60,853 bases of DNA from Alphaproteobacteria bacterium (GCA_009693835.1 SHWM01000005.1:1-60853); one strand, 5' to 3'. Positions 27,707 to 37,570 are shown, counted from the first letter of the stretch. The notes: generated from the letters alone by a model not told the origin. A program made the numbers and translations.

Positions 27707-29041
27707 ATGCGATTGTCTATTTATGCCTACCTGCTCATCGTCAGCGTGATGGCGAATGTGCCGGCTCTGGCCGGTGAAGACCTGCAAGAGCAGGCGAAAC
27801 TCTTCCTGGCCACACTCGCGCCGCCGGGATCGAAGATCAGCTTTGCCGCATTGGAGTCAAAGGACGGCGCGGTAATCCTGCGGGACATCGTGGCCCATGC
27901 TGAAACAGCGGGCGGCGAGGAAATCATCGAGCATATCGGCCTGCTGAATGTGCAGGGGTTGCAGCCGCTGCCCTCCGGCCTGTTTCGCGCCGCCCGGCTC
28001 AGTGCCGAAAACATCCGCATAGACGCCGCCTCGGATGGGCAGGAGCTCAAGCCGGGCGGCATTCATATCGCCAACGTCACGGCGTCGGGCATTGACGGCC
28101 CGCGCATCGCCGCCATCGCCGCGTCGCAAATTGAACTCAGCACCTTTGCGGCCGGCAGCACCTATGCGATCCGCATTGCCAATGCCAGCCTGAAGAATAT
28201 AGATTCGCAATCGCTGACCCGGGCGTTCGTGCGGGCGAATATCTATACCCAATCCACACGCGGTGAGGACGCGCTGCTGAATGCGCTTCTGAACGCCAGC
28301 ACCTATGATGCGCTAAGCCTGCGTGGTCTGAGCCTGCGCCGGGACAAGACTGATCTGATGACCATCGCTGAAATAAACAGCAACCCCGACGGCGCCTATA
28401 CGCCCTTTCCCGCCTCGGGAAATTTTTCAATCCACACCGGGGACATTGACCTGCTCGATCCAATGGCAGCCATGCTGTACCAGTGGTTAGGTCAGGACAG
28501 GCTGCAATTCAACGTTGATTCACATCACACATTCACCTCGCCCGCCGCGCATGGCTGGGACATTTCCATAAAACTTTCCCCCGACGCGGAGCTTGCCGGA
28601 AATTGCACGGCGCAGAATCTGAACAGATTTTCGCCCGCGCTGATCCGGCAGACACAGGCCTTGAGCAATAGCGCCGCCACGCTGCGCCGGTGCGACATGA
28701 CTTTTACCGGAACCGAATTTGTCGATCGTTGGCTGGCGCAGGAAGGCGCCCGGCAGGGGCTCAGCCCTGAGGGTGTGCGGGCCCAATATCTGGCCGGCAC
28801 GTTTCTGGCGTCGCTGGACCCGGACACAGCCAATGATCCGCTGGCCCAGCAATTGTCCAGTGCCGCGCAAATATTCCTGACCCAGCCCTCGCGCCTGAAT
28901 ATTCATCTGGCGCCACAGGGCGGGTTGAAATTTCCCGATAGCGCCGTCACCCTGGCCATGCTGTTTCAGGGCAAGCCCGAGCAAAGGCGGGAGGCGATGC
29001 AGAAGCTGGGGCTAAGCATGGAGGCCGTGCCGCTGAATTAG
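27707..29041 (+). CDS. Exported protein of unknown function
   Basis: A 444-residue protein divergent from the PQQ dehydrogenase gene. Residues 1-22 (MRLSIYAYLLIVSVMANVPALAG) are a signal peptide. The rest alternates short beta-like and Ala/Ile-rich repeats (ILRDIVAHAE, ARLSAENIRIDAAS, IHIANVTASGIDGPRIAAI, YAIRIANASLKNI, YDALSLRGLSLRR), reminiscent of AsmA- or translocation-type beta-layer proteins, but I cannot assign a family. Two Cys (GNCTAQNL and LRRCDMTF) may pair. The start is ATG 27707, after AAAAAAGG; an upstream in-frame ATG at 27665 lacks a signal-peptide context. A link to the quinoprotein is only positional. Confidence 0.65.
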   Translation: MRLSIYAYLLIVSVMANVPALAGEDLQEQAKLFLATLAPPGSKISFAALESKDGAVILRDIVAHAETAGGEEIIEHIGLLNVQGLQPLPSGLFRAARLSAENIRIDAASDGQELKPGGIHIANVTASGIDGPRIAAIAASQIELSTFAAGSTYAIRIANASLKNIDSQSLTRAFVRANIYTQSTRGEDALLNALLNASTYDALSLRGLSLRRDKTDLMTIAEINSNPDGAYTPFPASGNFSIHTGDIDLLDPMAAMLYQWLGQDRLQFNVDSHHTFTSPAAHGWDISIKLSPDAELAGNCTAQNLNRFSPALIRQTQALSNSAATLRRCDMTFTGTEFVDRWLAQEGARQGLSPEGVRAQYLAGTFLASLDPDTANDPLAQQLSSAAQIFLTQPSRLNIHLAPQGGLKFPDSAVTLAMLFQGKPEQRREAMQKLGLSMEAVPLN

Positions 29042-29080
29042 AGTACATCCTGTTCGGATTGAAGCCTATTCACCCGCCGT

Positions 29081-29190
29081 GTCATTGCGAGCGAAGCGAA
29101 GCAATCCGGGAGTCACAAAGAAAGGCCAGAGATTGTGGCTTCTGGATCGCCGCGTGGATCGCCGCGCCGCGAAGCTGTTCGCGATGGCAA
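29081..29190. repeat. REP-like intergenic palindromic repeat
   Basis: GTCATTGCGAGCGAAGCGAA (29081-29100) followed by GCAATCC begins the unit. An imperfect inverted copy (GGATCGCCGCGCCGCGAAGC, then TGTTCGCGATGGCA) ends it. The CATTGCGAGCGAAGCGAAGCAATCC family is dispersed in many bacterial genomes. It fills most of the 192-base gap between two convergent genes and may help end transcription. Confidence 0.7.
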
Positions 29191-29233
29191 ACCGGGCAAG
29201 TGATTCAAACCAAATGAGACAGACTTTAGCCCC

Positions 29234-30109
29234 TCACGGCCATTTTACCATTGGCGGCATGGAGGAAAGAATGGCGTCGACATTGCCCCCGGTCTTCAGC
29301 CCAAAGGTGGTGCCCCGGTCATATAGCAGGTTGAATTCGACATAACGCCCGCGCCGTATGAGCTGATGCTCGCGCTGCTGCTCTGACCAGGGCCGGTTCA
29401 TGTGCCGGCGCACAATCTGCGGATAGATATTCAAAAACGCCTCGCCCACGTCGCGGGTAAAGGCGAAATCGGCGTTCCAGCCGCCGGTGTCATGATGATC
29501 GTAAAAAATGCCGCCCGCGCCACGCGGTTCCTGGCGGTGCGGCAGATAGAAATATTCATCGCACCATTTTTTGAAGCGCGGATAATAGTCCGCATTGTGA
29601 ATATCGCAGGCCTTCTGCAGCGCGCGATGAAAATCGCCGGTGTCCGCCGCATCCGGATACATGGGTGTGAGGTCCGCGCCGCCGCCGAACCAGGCCTTGA
29701 GGGTTTCTCCGCCGCTGACAATATGCCGCGTATTCATATGCACAGCCGGCACCAGCGGGGACTGCGGATGCGCAATCAGAGATATGCCCGCCGCCCAGAA
29801 GTGCGGATCGGTGCGGGGGCCATCATTCCCCTGGGGCATCTGGGCCAGCATTTCCGGAGTGAATTCTCCGTGGACGACTGAAACATGCACTCCCGCCTTT
29901 TCAAACACCCTTCCGCGCAGCATCGACATTTCGCCGCCGCCGCCCGCCTCGCGCTGCCACGGCGTGCGCATGAAACACCCCGCGGGCAGGTTTGAAAAAC
30001 TGCCGCTCAGTTCATCTTCCAGCCGTTCAAATTCAGCGCAAATGCGGTCGCGCAGGTCCGCGAACCATGCCGACGCCCGCGCCTTGCGCTGTTCCACAAT
30101 ATCGCTCAT
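29234..30109 (-). CDS. hemF: Aerobic coproporphyrinogen III oxidase
   Basis: Oxygen-dependent decarboxylation of coproporphyrinogen III to protoporphyrinogen IX in haem synthesis. It has 291 residues. Markers are [32 protein letters not shown] (shown in pieces: [21 protein letters not shown]), [54 protein letters not shown] and the end [18 protein letters not shown]. The start ATG 30109 overlaps the stop of trmL (ATGA). The longer in-frame extension to 30181 lies inside trmL and is unlikely. Confidence 0.96.
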   Translation of the reverse strand: MSDIVEQRKARASAWFADLRDRICAEFERLEDELSGSFSNLPAGCFMRTPWQREAGGGGEMSMLRGRVFEKAGVHVSVVHGEFTPEMLAQMPQGNDGPRTDPHFWAAGISLIAHPQSPLVPAVHMNTRHIVSGGETLKAWFGGGADLTPMYPDAADTGDFHRALQKACDIHNADYYPRFKKWCDEYFYLPHRQEPRGAGGIFYDHHDTGGWNADFAFTRDVGEAFLNIYPQIVRRHMNRPWSEQQREHQLIRRGRYVEFNLLYDRGTTFGLKTGGNVDAILSSMPPMVKWP

Positions 30110-30585
30110 GCCGCGCCTTCCGAAAGCACCGGGAATCCATTCACCTGCCGAAGCGCCTCGCCCAGCGCCATGGCGGCGCATAGCGCCATATTCAGTGAAC
30201 GCCGGCCCTTCAGCATGGGGATGCGTAGCCGCGCGTCGGCGCGCGCATGCACCTCTTCCGGCGCGCCCGCGCTTTCGCGTCCCAGCAGCAGCGTATCCCC
30301 CGGTGCGTAATGAAATTCCGAATAAGCCTGTGTGGCCGTGGTGGTCAGCAATATCAGTCTTCCCTGCCGCGCGGTCAGAGCATCAAGAAACGCCGGCCAC
30401 GAATCATGGCGTTGCATTACCGCCATGTCCAGATAATCCATGCCTGCACGCCGCAGGCCGCGGTCCGTAATGACAAAGCCGCAGGGGCCAATGATATCGA
30501 CAGGCGTTCCAAGACACGCCCCCAACCGCAACAGGGCGCCCGTGTTCTGCGGAATATCCGGCTGATAAAGTGCTATTCGTAACAT
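30106..30585 (-). CDS. trmL: tRNA (cytidine/uridine(34)-2'-O)-methyltransferase
   Basis: A 159-residue SPOUT methyltransferase for the wobble nucleotide of tRNA-Leu isoacceptors. [25 protein letters not shown] opens the fold, [14 protein letters not shown] follows, and the knot region is [25 protein letters not shown], then [20 protein letters not shown]. The length is typical. It is the first gene of a two-gene unit with hemF. Confidence 0.93.
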   Translation of the reverse strand: MLRIALYQPDIPQNTGALLRLGACLGTPVDIIGPCGFVITDRGLRRAGMDYLDMAVMQRHDSWPAFLDALTARQGRLILLTTTATQAYSEFHYAPGDTLLLGRESAGAPEEVHARADARLRIPMLKGRRSLNMALCAAMALGEALRQVNGFPVLSEGAA

Positions 30586-30647
30586 AATCTCGATAAATCC
30601 CTTTGCCAGGTTGCGCGGACAGGAAGTTTCGTTGCGTACTATCGCTA

Positions 30648-30707
30648 GAGCAGCATCCGATCAAAAGGAATTGCACCAAGATTCCATTTGATCGGATAAA
30701 GCTGCTC
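30648..30707. repeat. Large inverted repeat upstream of petABC, unit 1
   Basis: The left arm GAGCAGCATCCGATCAAA (30648 on) plus AGGAAT pairs with ATTCC, TTTGATCGGAT and GCTGCTC on the right, with a central loop of about 10 bases (TGCACCAAG region) and small mismatches. This CCGATCAAA...TTTGATCGG type of element resembles palindromic intergenic repeats common in Alphaproteobacteria. Confidence 0.75.
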
Positions 30708-30723
30708 GATCAGTTATACAATT

Positions 30724-30777
30724 GAGCCATTACCTGTCTATTTGAACCTTGCCGTTCAATTAGACCGGTAATGGCTC
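30724..30777. repeat. Large inverted repeat upstream of petABC, unit 2
   Basis: The arms GAGCCATTACC / GGTAATGGCTC continue inward as GTCTA / TAGAC and TTGAAC / GTTCAA around the loop CTTGCC. It starts 17 bases after unit 1. Both units begin with GAGC and end with GCTC but otherwise differ in sequence. Confidence 0.75.
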
Positions 30778-30902
30778 TGGACAACGCGATTTTCAAATGC
30801 GAAAAGTGCGCCTTCGTCAGGTTTGCGCCGGGGGGCGTCAACGCCTAAGTACATTACAGGCAAAGCATCCCCGATGGCGCGAAAGCAAGAGGGAAGCGAT
30901 CA

Positions 30903-31421
30903 GTGACTGCCAGCCACGCGGAAGAACCGACAAGACGGGATTTCCTTTATATAGCAACGGGCGCCATGGGGGCCGTGGGCGCAGGCGCACTGGCCTGGCC
31001 ATTCATCGACCAGTTAAATCCCGATACGTCCGTGAAAGCTCTGGCCTCGATCGAAGTCGACATATCCTCTGTTGCCGAAGGGGCCGCCATCACTGTCACC
31101 TGGCGCGGCAAGCCGGTCTTTATCCGCCATCGCACGGCAGAAGAGATTGCCGCCGCCGAGGCCGTCGATTTGAAAGAATTGCGGGATCCCCAGATGGACA
31201 AGGACAGGGTGCAAAAGCCCGAATGGCTGATCATGGTGGGCGTGTGCACCCATCTGGGCTGTGTGCCGCTGGGCCAGAAAGGTGAGTATGGCGGCTGGTT
31301 CTGCCCCTGCCACGGCTCGCAATATGACACTTCCGGGCGCATCCGCAAAGGTCCGGCGCCGCAGAATCTGGCCATACCGGACTATGTCTTTGTGACCGAT
31401 AACCGCGTTAAAATAGGCTAA
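30903..31421 (+). CDS. petA: Ubiquinol-cytochrome c reductase Rieske iron-sulfur subunit
   Basis: The Rieske subunit of the bc1 complex: it takes an electron from ubiquinol and hands it to cytochrome c1. It has 172 residues. The N-terminus has a Tat-type motif ([23 protein letters not shown]) that also serves as the membrane anchor. The 2Fe-2S ligands are in CTHLGC and CPCHGS, separated by the usual spacing, with the additional disulfide Cys of these boxes. The start is GTG 30903 after AGAGGGAAGCG. First gene of petABC. Confidence 0.97.
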   Translation: MTASHAEEPTRRDFLYIATGAMGAVGAGALAWPFIDQLNPDTSVKALASIEVDISSVAEGAAITVTWRGKPVFIRHRTAEEIAAAEAVDLKELRDPQMDKDRVQKPEWLIMVGVCTHLGCVPLGQKGEYGGWFCPCHGSQYDTSGRIRKGPAPQNLAIPDYVFVTDNRVKIG

Positions 31422-31431
31422 GGGGCGCAAA

Positions 31432-32673
31432 ATGAGCGGACATTCAGAATTCCAGCCCACGAGCGCGCCCGCCAAATGGCTGGAGCGGCGCCTGCCGATC
31501 CTGAGCCTGCTGCATGGCGCGGCGGTCGCCTTTCCGACCCCTAAAAACCTGAACTACTGGTGGACCTTTGGCGGCATCCTGATGTTCTGCCTGGGCGTGC
31601 AGATTCTCACCGGCATCATTCTGGCGATGCATTTCACCCCCCATGTCGACATGGCGTTTTCAAGTGTCGAACATATCATGCGCGACGTGAACTATGGCTG
31701 GCTGATCCGCTATATTCATTCCAACGGCGCTTCGATGTTCTTCATTGCGGTGTATATCCATATGTTCCGCGGCCTGTATTACGGCTCATACAAGGAGCCG
31801 CGCGAACTGATCTGGATTCTCGGCGTGGTGATTTACCTGCTGATGATGGCGGCGGCGTTTTTCGGATATGTGATCGTGTGGGGCCAGATGAGCTTCTGGG
31901 GCGCCACCGTGATCACCAACTTGTTTGGCGCGATCCCGGTCGTCGGCGATGGGCTGCTGTCCCTGTTATGGGGCGGTTTTTCGGTTGATAATCCGACACT
32001 CAACAGATTCTTCAGCCTGCATTATCTGGTGCCGTTCCTGATTGCCGGGCTGGTGATCCTGCATATCTGGGCGCTGCATGTGCCGGGCAACAATAATCCG
32101 CTGGGCATTGATGTGAAAGGCCCGCAGGACACCGTGACGTTCCATCCCTATTACACGGTGAAGGATACTTTTGCCGTTGTCATGTTCATGCTGTTCTTCG
32201 CGTTTTTCGTTTTTTACATGCCGAACGCTTTGGGTGACCCCGACAATTATATCGAGGCCAACCGGCTATCGACACCTGCCCATATCGTACCGGAATGGTA
32301 TCTGCTGCCCTATTACGCCATTCTGCGTTCGATCCCGGACAAGCTGTTCGGCGTCGGAGCCATGGGGCTGGCCATAGTCACGCTGTTCCTGATCCCCTGG
32401 CTGGACACGTCCCGGGTGCGATCGGCGCGCTTTCGCCCCCTGTACAAGCAGTTTTTCTGGCTCTTTGTGATTGATGCGGTCGTGCTGGGCTATATTGGCG
32501 CAAAACCGCCAGAAGGCATGTACCTGATTATAGGACGCCTTGCGACGGCCTATTATTTCTTCCACTTTTACATCATCCTTCCAGTATTAGGACTGGTGGA
32601 AACACCCAAACCGCTGCCTGAAAGCATATCCAAATCTGTTCTGGACAAATCGGCTGCTGGCAAACCGGCTTAA
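31432..32673 (+). CDS. petB: Cytochrome b of the bc1 complex
   Basis: A 413-residue integral membrane subunit carrying both b haems and the Qo and Qi sites. Haem-ligand histidines are in [22 protein letters not shown] (helix B; shown as RYIHSNGAS and VYIHMFRG) and in [10 protein letters not shown] and [10 protein letters not shown] (helix D). The Qo motif PEWY is present ([19 protein letters not shown]). [18 protein letters not shown] is typical. It is a full-length, unfused cytochrome b (not a b-c1 fusion). It lies 10 bases after petA and 3 bases before the first possible petC start. Confidence 0.98.
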   Translation: MSGHSEFQPTSAPAKWLERRLPILSLLHGAAVAFPTPKNLNYWWTFGGILMFCLGVQILTGIILAMHFTPHVDMAFSSVEHIMRDVNYGWLIRYIHSNGASMFFIAVYIHMFRGLYYGSYKEPRELIWILGVVIYLLMMAAAFFGYVIVWGQMSFWGATVITNLFGAIPVVGDGLLSLLWGGFSVDNPTLNRFFSLHYLVPFLIAGLVILHIWALHVPGNNNPLGIDVKGPQDTVTFHPYYTVKDTFAVVMFMLFFAFFVFYMPNALGDPDNYIEANRLSTPAHIVPEWYLLPYYAILRSIPDKLFGVGAMGLAIVTLFLIPWLDTSRVRSARFRPLYKQFFWLFVIDAVVLGYIGAKPPEGMYLIIGRLATAYYFFHFYIILPVLGLVETPKPLPESISKSVLDKSAAGKPA

Positions 32674-32685
32674 GGGGTGATGACT

Positions 32686-33471
32686 ATGACAAACAAACTG
32701 CAGATCATTCTGGGCGGGGTTTTTCTGGCGGCCGCCGCCATCGCCCTGCCGCTTGACGCGGCGCATGCTTCCGAGGGCGGTGAGCTAAAGCATGTGAACT
32801 GGAGCTTTAATGGCCCCTTCGGCACCTTCGACCGCGCCCAGCTAAAACGCGGTTTTCAGGTTTACAGGGAAGTATGCTCGGCCTGTCATTCCGTGAAATT
32901 CATGTCTTACCGGAATCTCTCCGAAGCAGGCGGACCCGAATATACCGATGCGGAAACCAAGACCATTGCCGCTACAAATAAAGTCATGGATGGACCAGAC
33001 AGGGATGGCGAGATGTTTGAGCGCCCTGCCGAACCCAAGGACCGCATCGTCAAGCCATTCCCCAACGATAACGCCGCCCGCGCCGCCAATAATGGCGCGT
33101 TGCCGCCCGATCTGTCGCTGATGACCAAGGCGCGCCATGACGGGCCAAATTATGTCTATTCGATTCTGACCGGCTATGCTGACGCGCCGGAAGGGGTGGT
33201 GATGGCGGATGGCATGAACTATAACCATTATTTCCCGGGCCAGCAGATCGCCATGCCGCCGCCCTTGTCCGACGATCAGGTCACATATGAGGATGGCGCA
33301 CCGGCCACGCTTGATCAGATGGCGCAGGACGTGTCCGCGTTTCTGACCTGGACGGCGGAACCCAAACTGGAAGACCGCCACAAACTTGGCCTGAAAGTTG
33401 TTCTCTTCCTCATCGTTTTTGCCGGTCTGCTATTCGCCAGCTATAAACGCATCTGGAAAGATCAGCACTAA
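32686..33471 (+). CDS. petC: Cytochrome c1
   Basis: The c-type haem subunit that passes electrons from the Rieske protein to soluble cytochrome c. A signal peptide (LQIILGGVFLAAAAIALPLDAAHA) leads to a mature N-terminus at SEGG. The haem site is CSACHS (in YREVCSACHSVKFMSYRNL), the distal Met is in QQIAMPPPLSDD, and one C-terminal anchor helix (VVLFLIVFAGLLFASY) ends in KRIWKDQH. ATG 32686 is chosen because AAGGGG then has an 8-base spacing; GTG 32677 and ATG 32680 are alternatives. Confidence 0.96.
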   Translation: MTNKLQIILGGVFLAAAAIALPLDAAHASEGGELKHVNWSFNGPFGTFDRAQLKRGFQVYREVCSACHSVKFMSYRNLSEAGGPEYTDAETKTIAATNKVMDGPDRDGEMFERPAEPKDRIVKPFPNDNAARAANNGALPPDLSLMTKARHDGPNYVYSILTGYADAPEGVVMADGMNYNHYFPGQQIAMPPPLSDDQVTYEDGAPATLDQMAQDVSAFLTWTAEPKLEDRHKLGLKVVLFLIVFAGLLFASYKRIWKDQH

Positions 33472-33512
33472 ACCATCGGCGCTTGTTCCAGTGTGAAGCA
33501 GACAGCGATCCT

Positions 33513-34886
33513 TCAAATTGCCGTCATGCCGCCGCGCATAAAATAAAAATAGGCCATCCCCAGCGCGGTGCTGCCGGCAAGCGTCGGGATCATGCCGATC
33601 CTGAAACGCAGCATGGCGGCCAGCGACGCCATCGCCAGCAACGCGGCAGCTGGCTCAAAACTACCCCACACAGGCACATACAGCCGGACGCTGTAGACAT
33701 GCGCTTCCTGAACAGCGCCAAAAATGACATGCAAACCGAACCAGACAGCGAGGCTGGCGATGACGCCAGTGACCGCCGCTGTGATCGCGGTCAGCGCCGC
33801 ATCTAGCGAAGTGTTGCCGCGCAAGGCTTCGACATAGGGCGCGCCAAGAAATATCCAGAAAAAGCAGGGAACAAATGTGACCCATGTGGTCAGCATCGCC
33901 CCAAGCACACCCGCGATAACCGGATCCAGCAGGCCTGGCTGCCGGTACGCCGTCAGATAGCCTACAAATTGCAATACCAGTATGAGCGGCCCGGGCGTTG
34001 TTTCGGCAAGTCCCAGCCCGTCCAGCATTTGCCGGGCATCCAGCCAGACATAATGTTCAACGGCCTGTTGCGCCACATAGGCCAGCACCGCGTAGGCGCC
34101 GCCGAATGTCACCATCGCCATTTTGCTGTAGAACAGAGCCTGCGTCACAAAGATCGACCCGCTGCCCTGCCATAGGGCAAACCCCACAACTGGGGCAAAC
34201 CATAACAGCAGCGAAACCGCGGTAATCCTGATGGCGCGCCCAAGGCTGGGCATGGGCTGCGGACTGCCGTCATCCTCCAGCGAGGATGTTACGTGGTCCT
34301 GGGCTGCATGACCCGCCTGAACGGGCCGCGTAAAAATTTCAGGGCCCAGACGCACGCCTGCGGCGCCAATCAGTGCTGCGGTCACTATGACCACCGGGAA
34401 AGGCGTGCCGAAAAAGAAGATGGCCATGAAAGCGCCAACGGCCAGCCCGATCATGAAGCGATTTTTTAACGCCCGTTTGCCAATGCGAAACACCGCTTCG
34501 ATCACCACGGCAACCACTGCGGTCTTGACGCCGAAAAACAGCGCCTCACCGGCCGGCTGTCGCTGATAGGCCGCATACATAATGCTCAGTAGAAGAATTA
34601 ATATGGCGCCAGGCAGAACGAAAAGAATGCCCGCCGCGAGGCCCCCCGCGGTGCGATGCAGCAGCCAGCCCAGATAAACGGCCAGTTGTTGCGCCTCTGG
34701 CCCCGGCAACAACATGCAGTAATTCAGGGCGTGCAGGAACCTCTGTTCACCCACCCAGCGCTTCTCATCCACCACGATCCGGTGCATCAGGGCAATCTGC
34801 CCTGCCGGGCCACCAAAGCCAAGGAGTCCAACGCGGAGCCAGACGCGGAGTGCCTCCCGGAAGCTTACGGACCCGTGCTCCGGCAC
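33513..34886 (-). CDS. chrA: Chromate transporter ChrA family
   Basis: A 457-residue, two-domain (long-chain) CHR transporter. The N-terminal repeat has LRVGLLGFGGPAGQIALMH and LPGPEAQQLAVYLGWLLH; the C-terminal repeat has FYSKMAMVTFGGAYAVLAYVAQ and GLAETTPGPLILVLQFVGYL. These are the paired CHR signatures. The family exports chromate by antiport, but many members are uncharacterised, so actual chromate transport is inferred. No chrB is adjacent. It converges with petC (41-base gap). Confidence 0.9.
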   Translation of the reverse strand: MPEHGSVSFREALRVWLRVGLLGFGGPAGQIALMHRIVVDEKRWVGEQRFLHALNYCMLLPGPEAQQLAVYLGWLLHRTAGGLAAGILFVLPGAILILLLSIMYAAYQRQPAGEALFFGVKTAVVAVVIEAVFRIGKRALKNRFMIGLAVGAFMAIFFFGTPFPVVIVTAALIGAAGVRLGPEIFTRPVQAGHAAQDHVTSSLEDDGSPQPMPSLGRAIRITAVSLLLWFAPVVGFALWQGSGSIFVTQALFYSKMAMVTFGGAYAVLAYVAQQAVEHYVWLDARQMLDGLGLAETTPGPLILVLQFVGYLTAYRQPGLLDPVIAGVLGAMLTTWVTFVPCFFWIFLGAPYVEALRGNTSLDAALTAITAAVTGVIASLAVWFGLHVIFGAVQEAHVYSVRLYVPVWGSFEPAAALLAMASLAAMLRFRIGMIPTLAGSTALGMAYFYFMRGGMTAI

Positions 34887-34923
34887 TTATTCCTCCCGCG
34901 ATCGGGTTACGGGCGAGGTGATG

Positions 34924-35733
34924 TTATTCGATGTCTTCCCAGACAATGCGCTTGCGCATCAATTCCGGGTGGCGCTTTTCCACGTAGGCGTCGGAACGGC
35001 CAATAAAATCCTGCATCTCTTTCTGGGCGCGATCCGGGTCGCGTGCCGCAATGGCCTGATAAAGGCTTTCATAGGTTTCAATCTGGTAGCGTTGCTCTCG
35101 CTCTGAATAATTGAATGTGATGCCAGAGCTGTTGGTGATCAAATGCACAGACGACACCAGCAACCCGATAGCCGGATTGCCCGATGCCCAGGCAATGAGA
35201 TCATGAAATTTGCGGTTTTCGTCCTGGTAGGCTTGGATATCCCCAATGCTGCCGCGGAGTTTGGTAATACACTCGCGCAGCCGTTCCAGATCATCATGAC
35301 GCGCATTGCGCGCCGCCATGGCCGCCATGCCAGGGCTGATAACCTGACGCAATTCAATGAGCGAACGGAAAGGGGTATCCAGAAACTGCAGCATCAGGGC
35401 CAGCGTACTGGCCAGATTACGCGTGTGGGGTTCATCCACGACAGGGCCGCCGCCGGGGCCCGGCTTGATGGTGAGCACACCCTGCAATTCCAGATAGCGC
35501 AGGGCTTCGCGCAGGGTGGCCCGCGCCACGCCGTAACGCTCCACCATCTCATGTTCAGGCGGCAGTTTCGCGCCGGGCATCAGATGATTTTCCGCTATTT
35601 CACGGACAATGCCCTGGGCGACGCGGATCGCCATTTTGGCGCCCCGCCCAGGCGGCCCATTGGTGTCCTTACCAGGAAAACCAATCAGATTGTCTCCGGC
35701 GTCCACAGCTTTTTCTACCACTTTGTCAGTCAT
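34924..35733 (-). CDS. GntR/FadR-family transcriptional regulator
   Basis: A 269-residue repressor-type protein. The winged helix is at ~35-100 (LPPEHEMVERYGVARATLREALRYLELQGVLTIKPG, shown as ERYGVARATLREALRYLE) and the FCD ligand domain fills the rest (LIELRQVISPGMAAMAA, DENRKFHDLIAWASGNP, with HDLI and later His residues forming the usual metal/ligand site). FadR-like regulators respond to acyl-CoAs or organic acids. It diverges from the oxygenase/thiolase-like cluster at 35948, and an inverted repeat lies between them, so it probably controls that cluster (inference). Confidence 0.85.
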   Translation of the reverse strand: MTDKVVEKAVDAGDNLIGFPGKDTNGPPGRGAKMAIRVAQGIVREIAENHLMPGAKLPPEHEMVERYGVARATLREALRYLELQGVLTIKPGPGGGPVVDEPHTRNLASTLALMLQFLDTPFRSLIELRQVISPGMAAMAARNARHDDLERLRECITKLRGSIGDIQAYQDENRKFHDLIAWASGNPAIGLLVSSVHLITNSSGITFNYSEREQRYQIETYESLYQAIAARDPDRAQKEMQDFIGRSDAYVEKRHPELMRKRIVWEDIE

Positions 35734-35826
35734 GGGAAAATTATACCAGATTTGATCGCCCGGGGTCAGCCTAAAAGCATGGTTAACCGTCAGTCAAACA
35801 GCACAGGGAAGCGAAGAACCGTTGGT

Positions 35827-35846
35827 TAAATTACGCAGGTAATTTA
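35827..35846. promoter_or_regulatory. Inverted repeat, candidate operator of the divergent FadR-type regulator
   Basis: TAAATTAC-GCAG-GTAATTTA has perfect 8-bp arms. It lies between the regulator gene (start 35733) and the thiolase-like gene (start 35948). A TATAAT sits downstream at 35889-35894 without a clear -35 box. GntR-family dimers bind such AT-rich palindromes. Confidence 0.5.
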
Positions 35847-35947
35847 CACTGGCCTGACGATTTTTGCTGTCTGCCGACAATAGTTGATTATAATAAATTG
35901 AACTAGCGGCGCTGGGCCTTATATGCGGCGCCGCCATAACGGGGAGT

Positions 35948-37135
35948 ATGCGCGAGATGGGAGAAGTACTGAATTTCAGCGAAAAAGCGTCAATCGTCGG
36001 CATTGGTGAAACCGAATATGTCAAGGGCACCTCGGCGACCGCAGTGGAAATGATGCTGGAGGCGGGCCGCGCCGCCATTGCCGATGCGGGTCTTAGCCCG
36101 CATGATATTGACGGCCTTGTGCCGGCCCCGGTCTATACGAGCGGTGAGGAAATCGCCGCCAATCTGGGCATCGAAAACCTGCGCTACTGCTCCACCGTAC
36201 ATATGGGGGGCGCCAGCCCGACGACGGCTATTCAGAACGCCGCCGCGATGGTGTCGCTGGGGGTGTGCAACAATGTGCTGATCACGCTGGGATGGAACGG
36301 TTATTCGGCGCTGCGTCCAAAGCCTGGGGCGCCGAAGACGCGCCCGATGGGGCCCACCGCCATCGACACCACCATGAAGGATTTCTATTTCCCTTATGGC
36401 ATCACATCGCCGGTGCAGATGTACAGCTGGTTCGCGATGCGCCACAAAAAGCTCTATAATGTGCCGGACGAGGCGACCGGCCATATCGCCGTGGCTGCCC
36501 GCAAGCACGCCCAACTCAATGACCGCGCCTTCATGAAAGGCCAGACACTGAATATGGAGCAATATCTGAAGGCGCGCTGGATTTCCGAACCCATGCGGCT
36601 GAATGATTGCTGCCTGGAAACAGACGGGGCCTGTGCCGTGGTCATTTCCAGGACCGAAGAAGCCAAGGACATGCGCAAGCGCCCGGTTGTCATCATGGGA
36701 TGCGCCGAGGGCCATCCCTATCCGGCCGACGACATTGCCTCGCGCCCGGATATGTTCAAGTTCGGCCTCACCTATGCAGCGCCCATCGCACTCAAAATGG
36801 CTGGCATCAAGGTGCAGGACGTGGACTTCCTGCAGATTTATGACTGCTTTTCCTATGTCGTAATGTTGCAGATGGAGGCGCTGGGCCTGTGTGAACGCGG
36901 TGGCGGCTACGATTTCGTCAAGGACGGCAATATAGAGCTTGGCGGGCGTTATCCGCTGAACACGCATGGCGGGCTGATGAGCCAGGCGCATGTCTGGGGG
37001 CTGAACCATGTCGTTGAGGCGGTCCGGCAGTTGCGCCATGAAGGCGGCAAGGCGCAGGTCAAGGATTGCGAACTCGGTCTGGTGACGGGCTGGGGCGATC
37101 TGGGCGATGGCAGTCTGGTAATTTTACGGAGATAA
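35948..37135 (+). CDS. Thiolase-like protein lacking catalytic Cys, Ltp2/SCPx type
   Basis: A 395-residue thiolase-fold protein. [22 protein letters not shown] and [12 protein letters not shown] start the fold. Where thiolases carry the nucleophilic Cys, this protein reads [15 protein letters not shown]; the C-terminal region has [14 protein letters not shown] and [10 protein letters not shown] without the GHP His box or the second Cys. A conserved Tyr occurs in [14 protein letters not shown]. This combination, next to a DUF35 protein, matches the Ltp2-type acyl-CoA retro-aldolases of steroid side-chain degradation and the wider lipid-transfer-protein group. The DUF35 gene follows after 6 bases. 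Substrate unknown. Confidence 0.8.
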   Translation: MREMGEVLNFSEKASIVGIGETEYVKGTSATAVEMMLEAGRAAIADAGLSPHDIDGLVPAPVYTSGEEIAANLGIENLRYCSTVHMGGASPTTAIQNAAAMVSLGVCNNVLITLGWNGYSALRPKPGAPKTRPMGPTAIDTTMKDFYFPYGITSPVQMYSWFAMRHKKLYNVPDEATGHIAVAARKHAQLNDRAFMKGQTLNMEQYLKARWISEPMRLNDCCLETDGACAVVISRTEEAKDMRKRPVVIMGCAEGHPYPADDIASRPDMFKFGLTYAAPIALKMAGIKVQDVDFLQIYDCFSYVVMLQMEALGLCERGGGYDFVKDGNIELGGRYPLNTHGGLMSQAHVWGLNHVVEAVRQLRHEGGKAQVKDCELGLVTGWGDLGDGSLVILRR

Positions 37136-37141
37136 TGGGTC

Positions 37142-37570
37142 ATGAGCGAAACCAAGGAAAAAAACCGGCCCAGGCGTCCCGTTCCGCGCCCCTACGAACC
37201 GGTTAATCAGGCGTTCTGGGACCAGTGCCAGGGCGGTGTGCTGCATTTCCAGAAATGTGACGGATGCGACATGTTCCGCCACCTGCCGCGCAACATGTGC
37301 GCCTATTGCGGTTCACCGGAATGGCATTGGGCGCCGTCCACGGGCCGGGGTAAGGTTTATTCATGGACGATTGCGCACATGCCCATGCATCCGGCCTTTG
37401 TGGCCGATGTGCCCTATGTGGCGGCCGTGATCGAGATGGATGAAGGCGTACGCATGGTAAGCTGGCTGCGCAGCGTGGTGCTTGAGGACATTGCTCTTGA
37501 TATGCCCGTCAGGCTGCAATTCGAACGGATTACCGATGCGTTCCAGTTGCCCTGTTTCGTGCCCGCGTAA
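37142..37570 (+). CDS. DUF35 Zn-ribbon/OB-fold acyl-CoA-binding protein
   Basis: A 142-residue partner protein. The rubredoxin-like Zn ribbon is CDGCDMFRHLPRNMCAYCGS (two CxxC pairs), followed by an OB-fold (GRGKVYSWTIAHMPMHP, VPYVAAVIEMDEGVRMVSWL, LDMPVRLQFERI). DUF35 proteins form complexes with thiolase-like enzymes and provide the CoA-binding face. The position directly after the thiolase-like gene supports such a complex here. Confidence 0.88.
   Translation: MSETKEKNRPRRPVPRPYEPVNQAFWDQCQGGVLHFQKCDGCDMFRHLPRNMCAYCGSPEWHWAPSTGRGKVYSWTIAHMPMHPAFVADVPYVAAVIEMDEGVRMVSWLRSVVLEDIALDMPVRLQFERITDAFQLPCFVPA

Larger units (their letters stand above)
30586..30902. other. 317-base divergent region between trmL and petA with two large palindromes
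   Basis: No gene is seen here. The region holds two unrelated long inverted repeats (30648-30707 and 30724-30777), listed separately, and the petA ribosome binding site (AGAGGGAAGCG, just before 30903). Promoters for both operons must lie here, but no sigma-70 element stands out. Confidence 0.6.

Noticed and set aside
30586..30902. tRNA or small RNA gene in the trmL/petA gap
   Set aside because: The palindromes are simple hairpins without cloverleaf arms, T-loop (GTTCGA) or terminator T-run.
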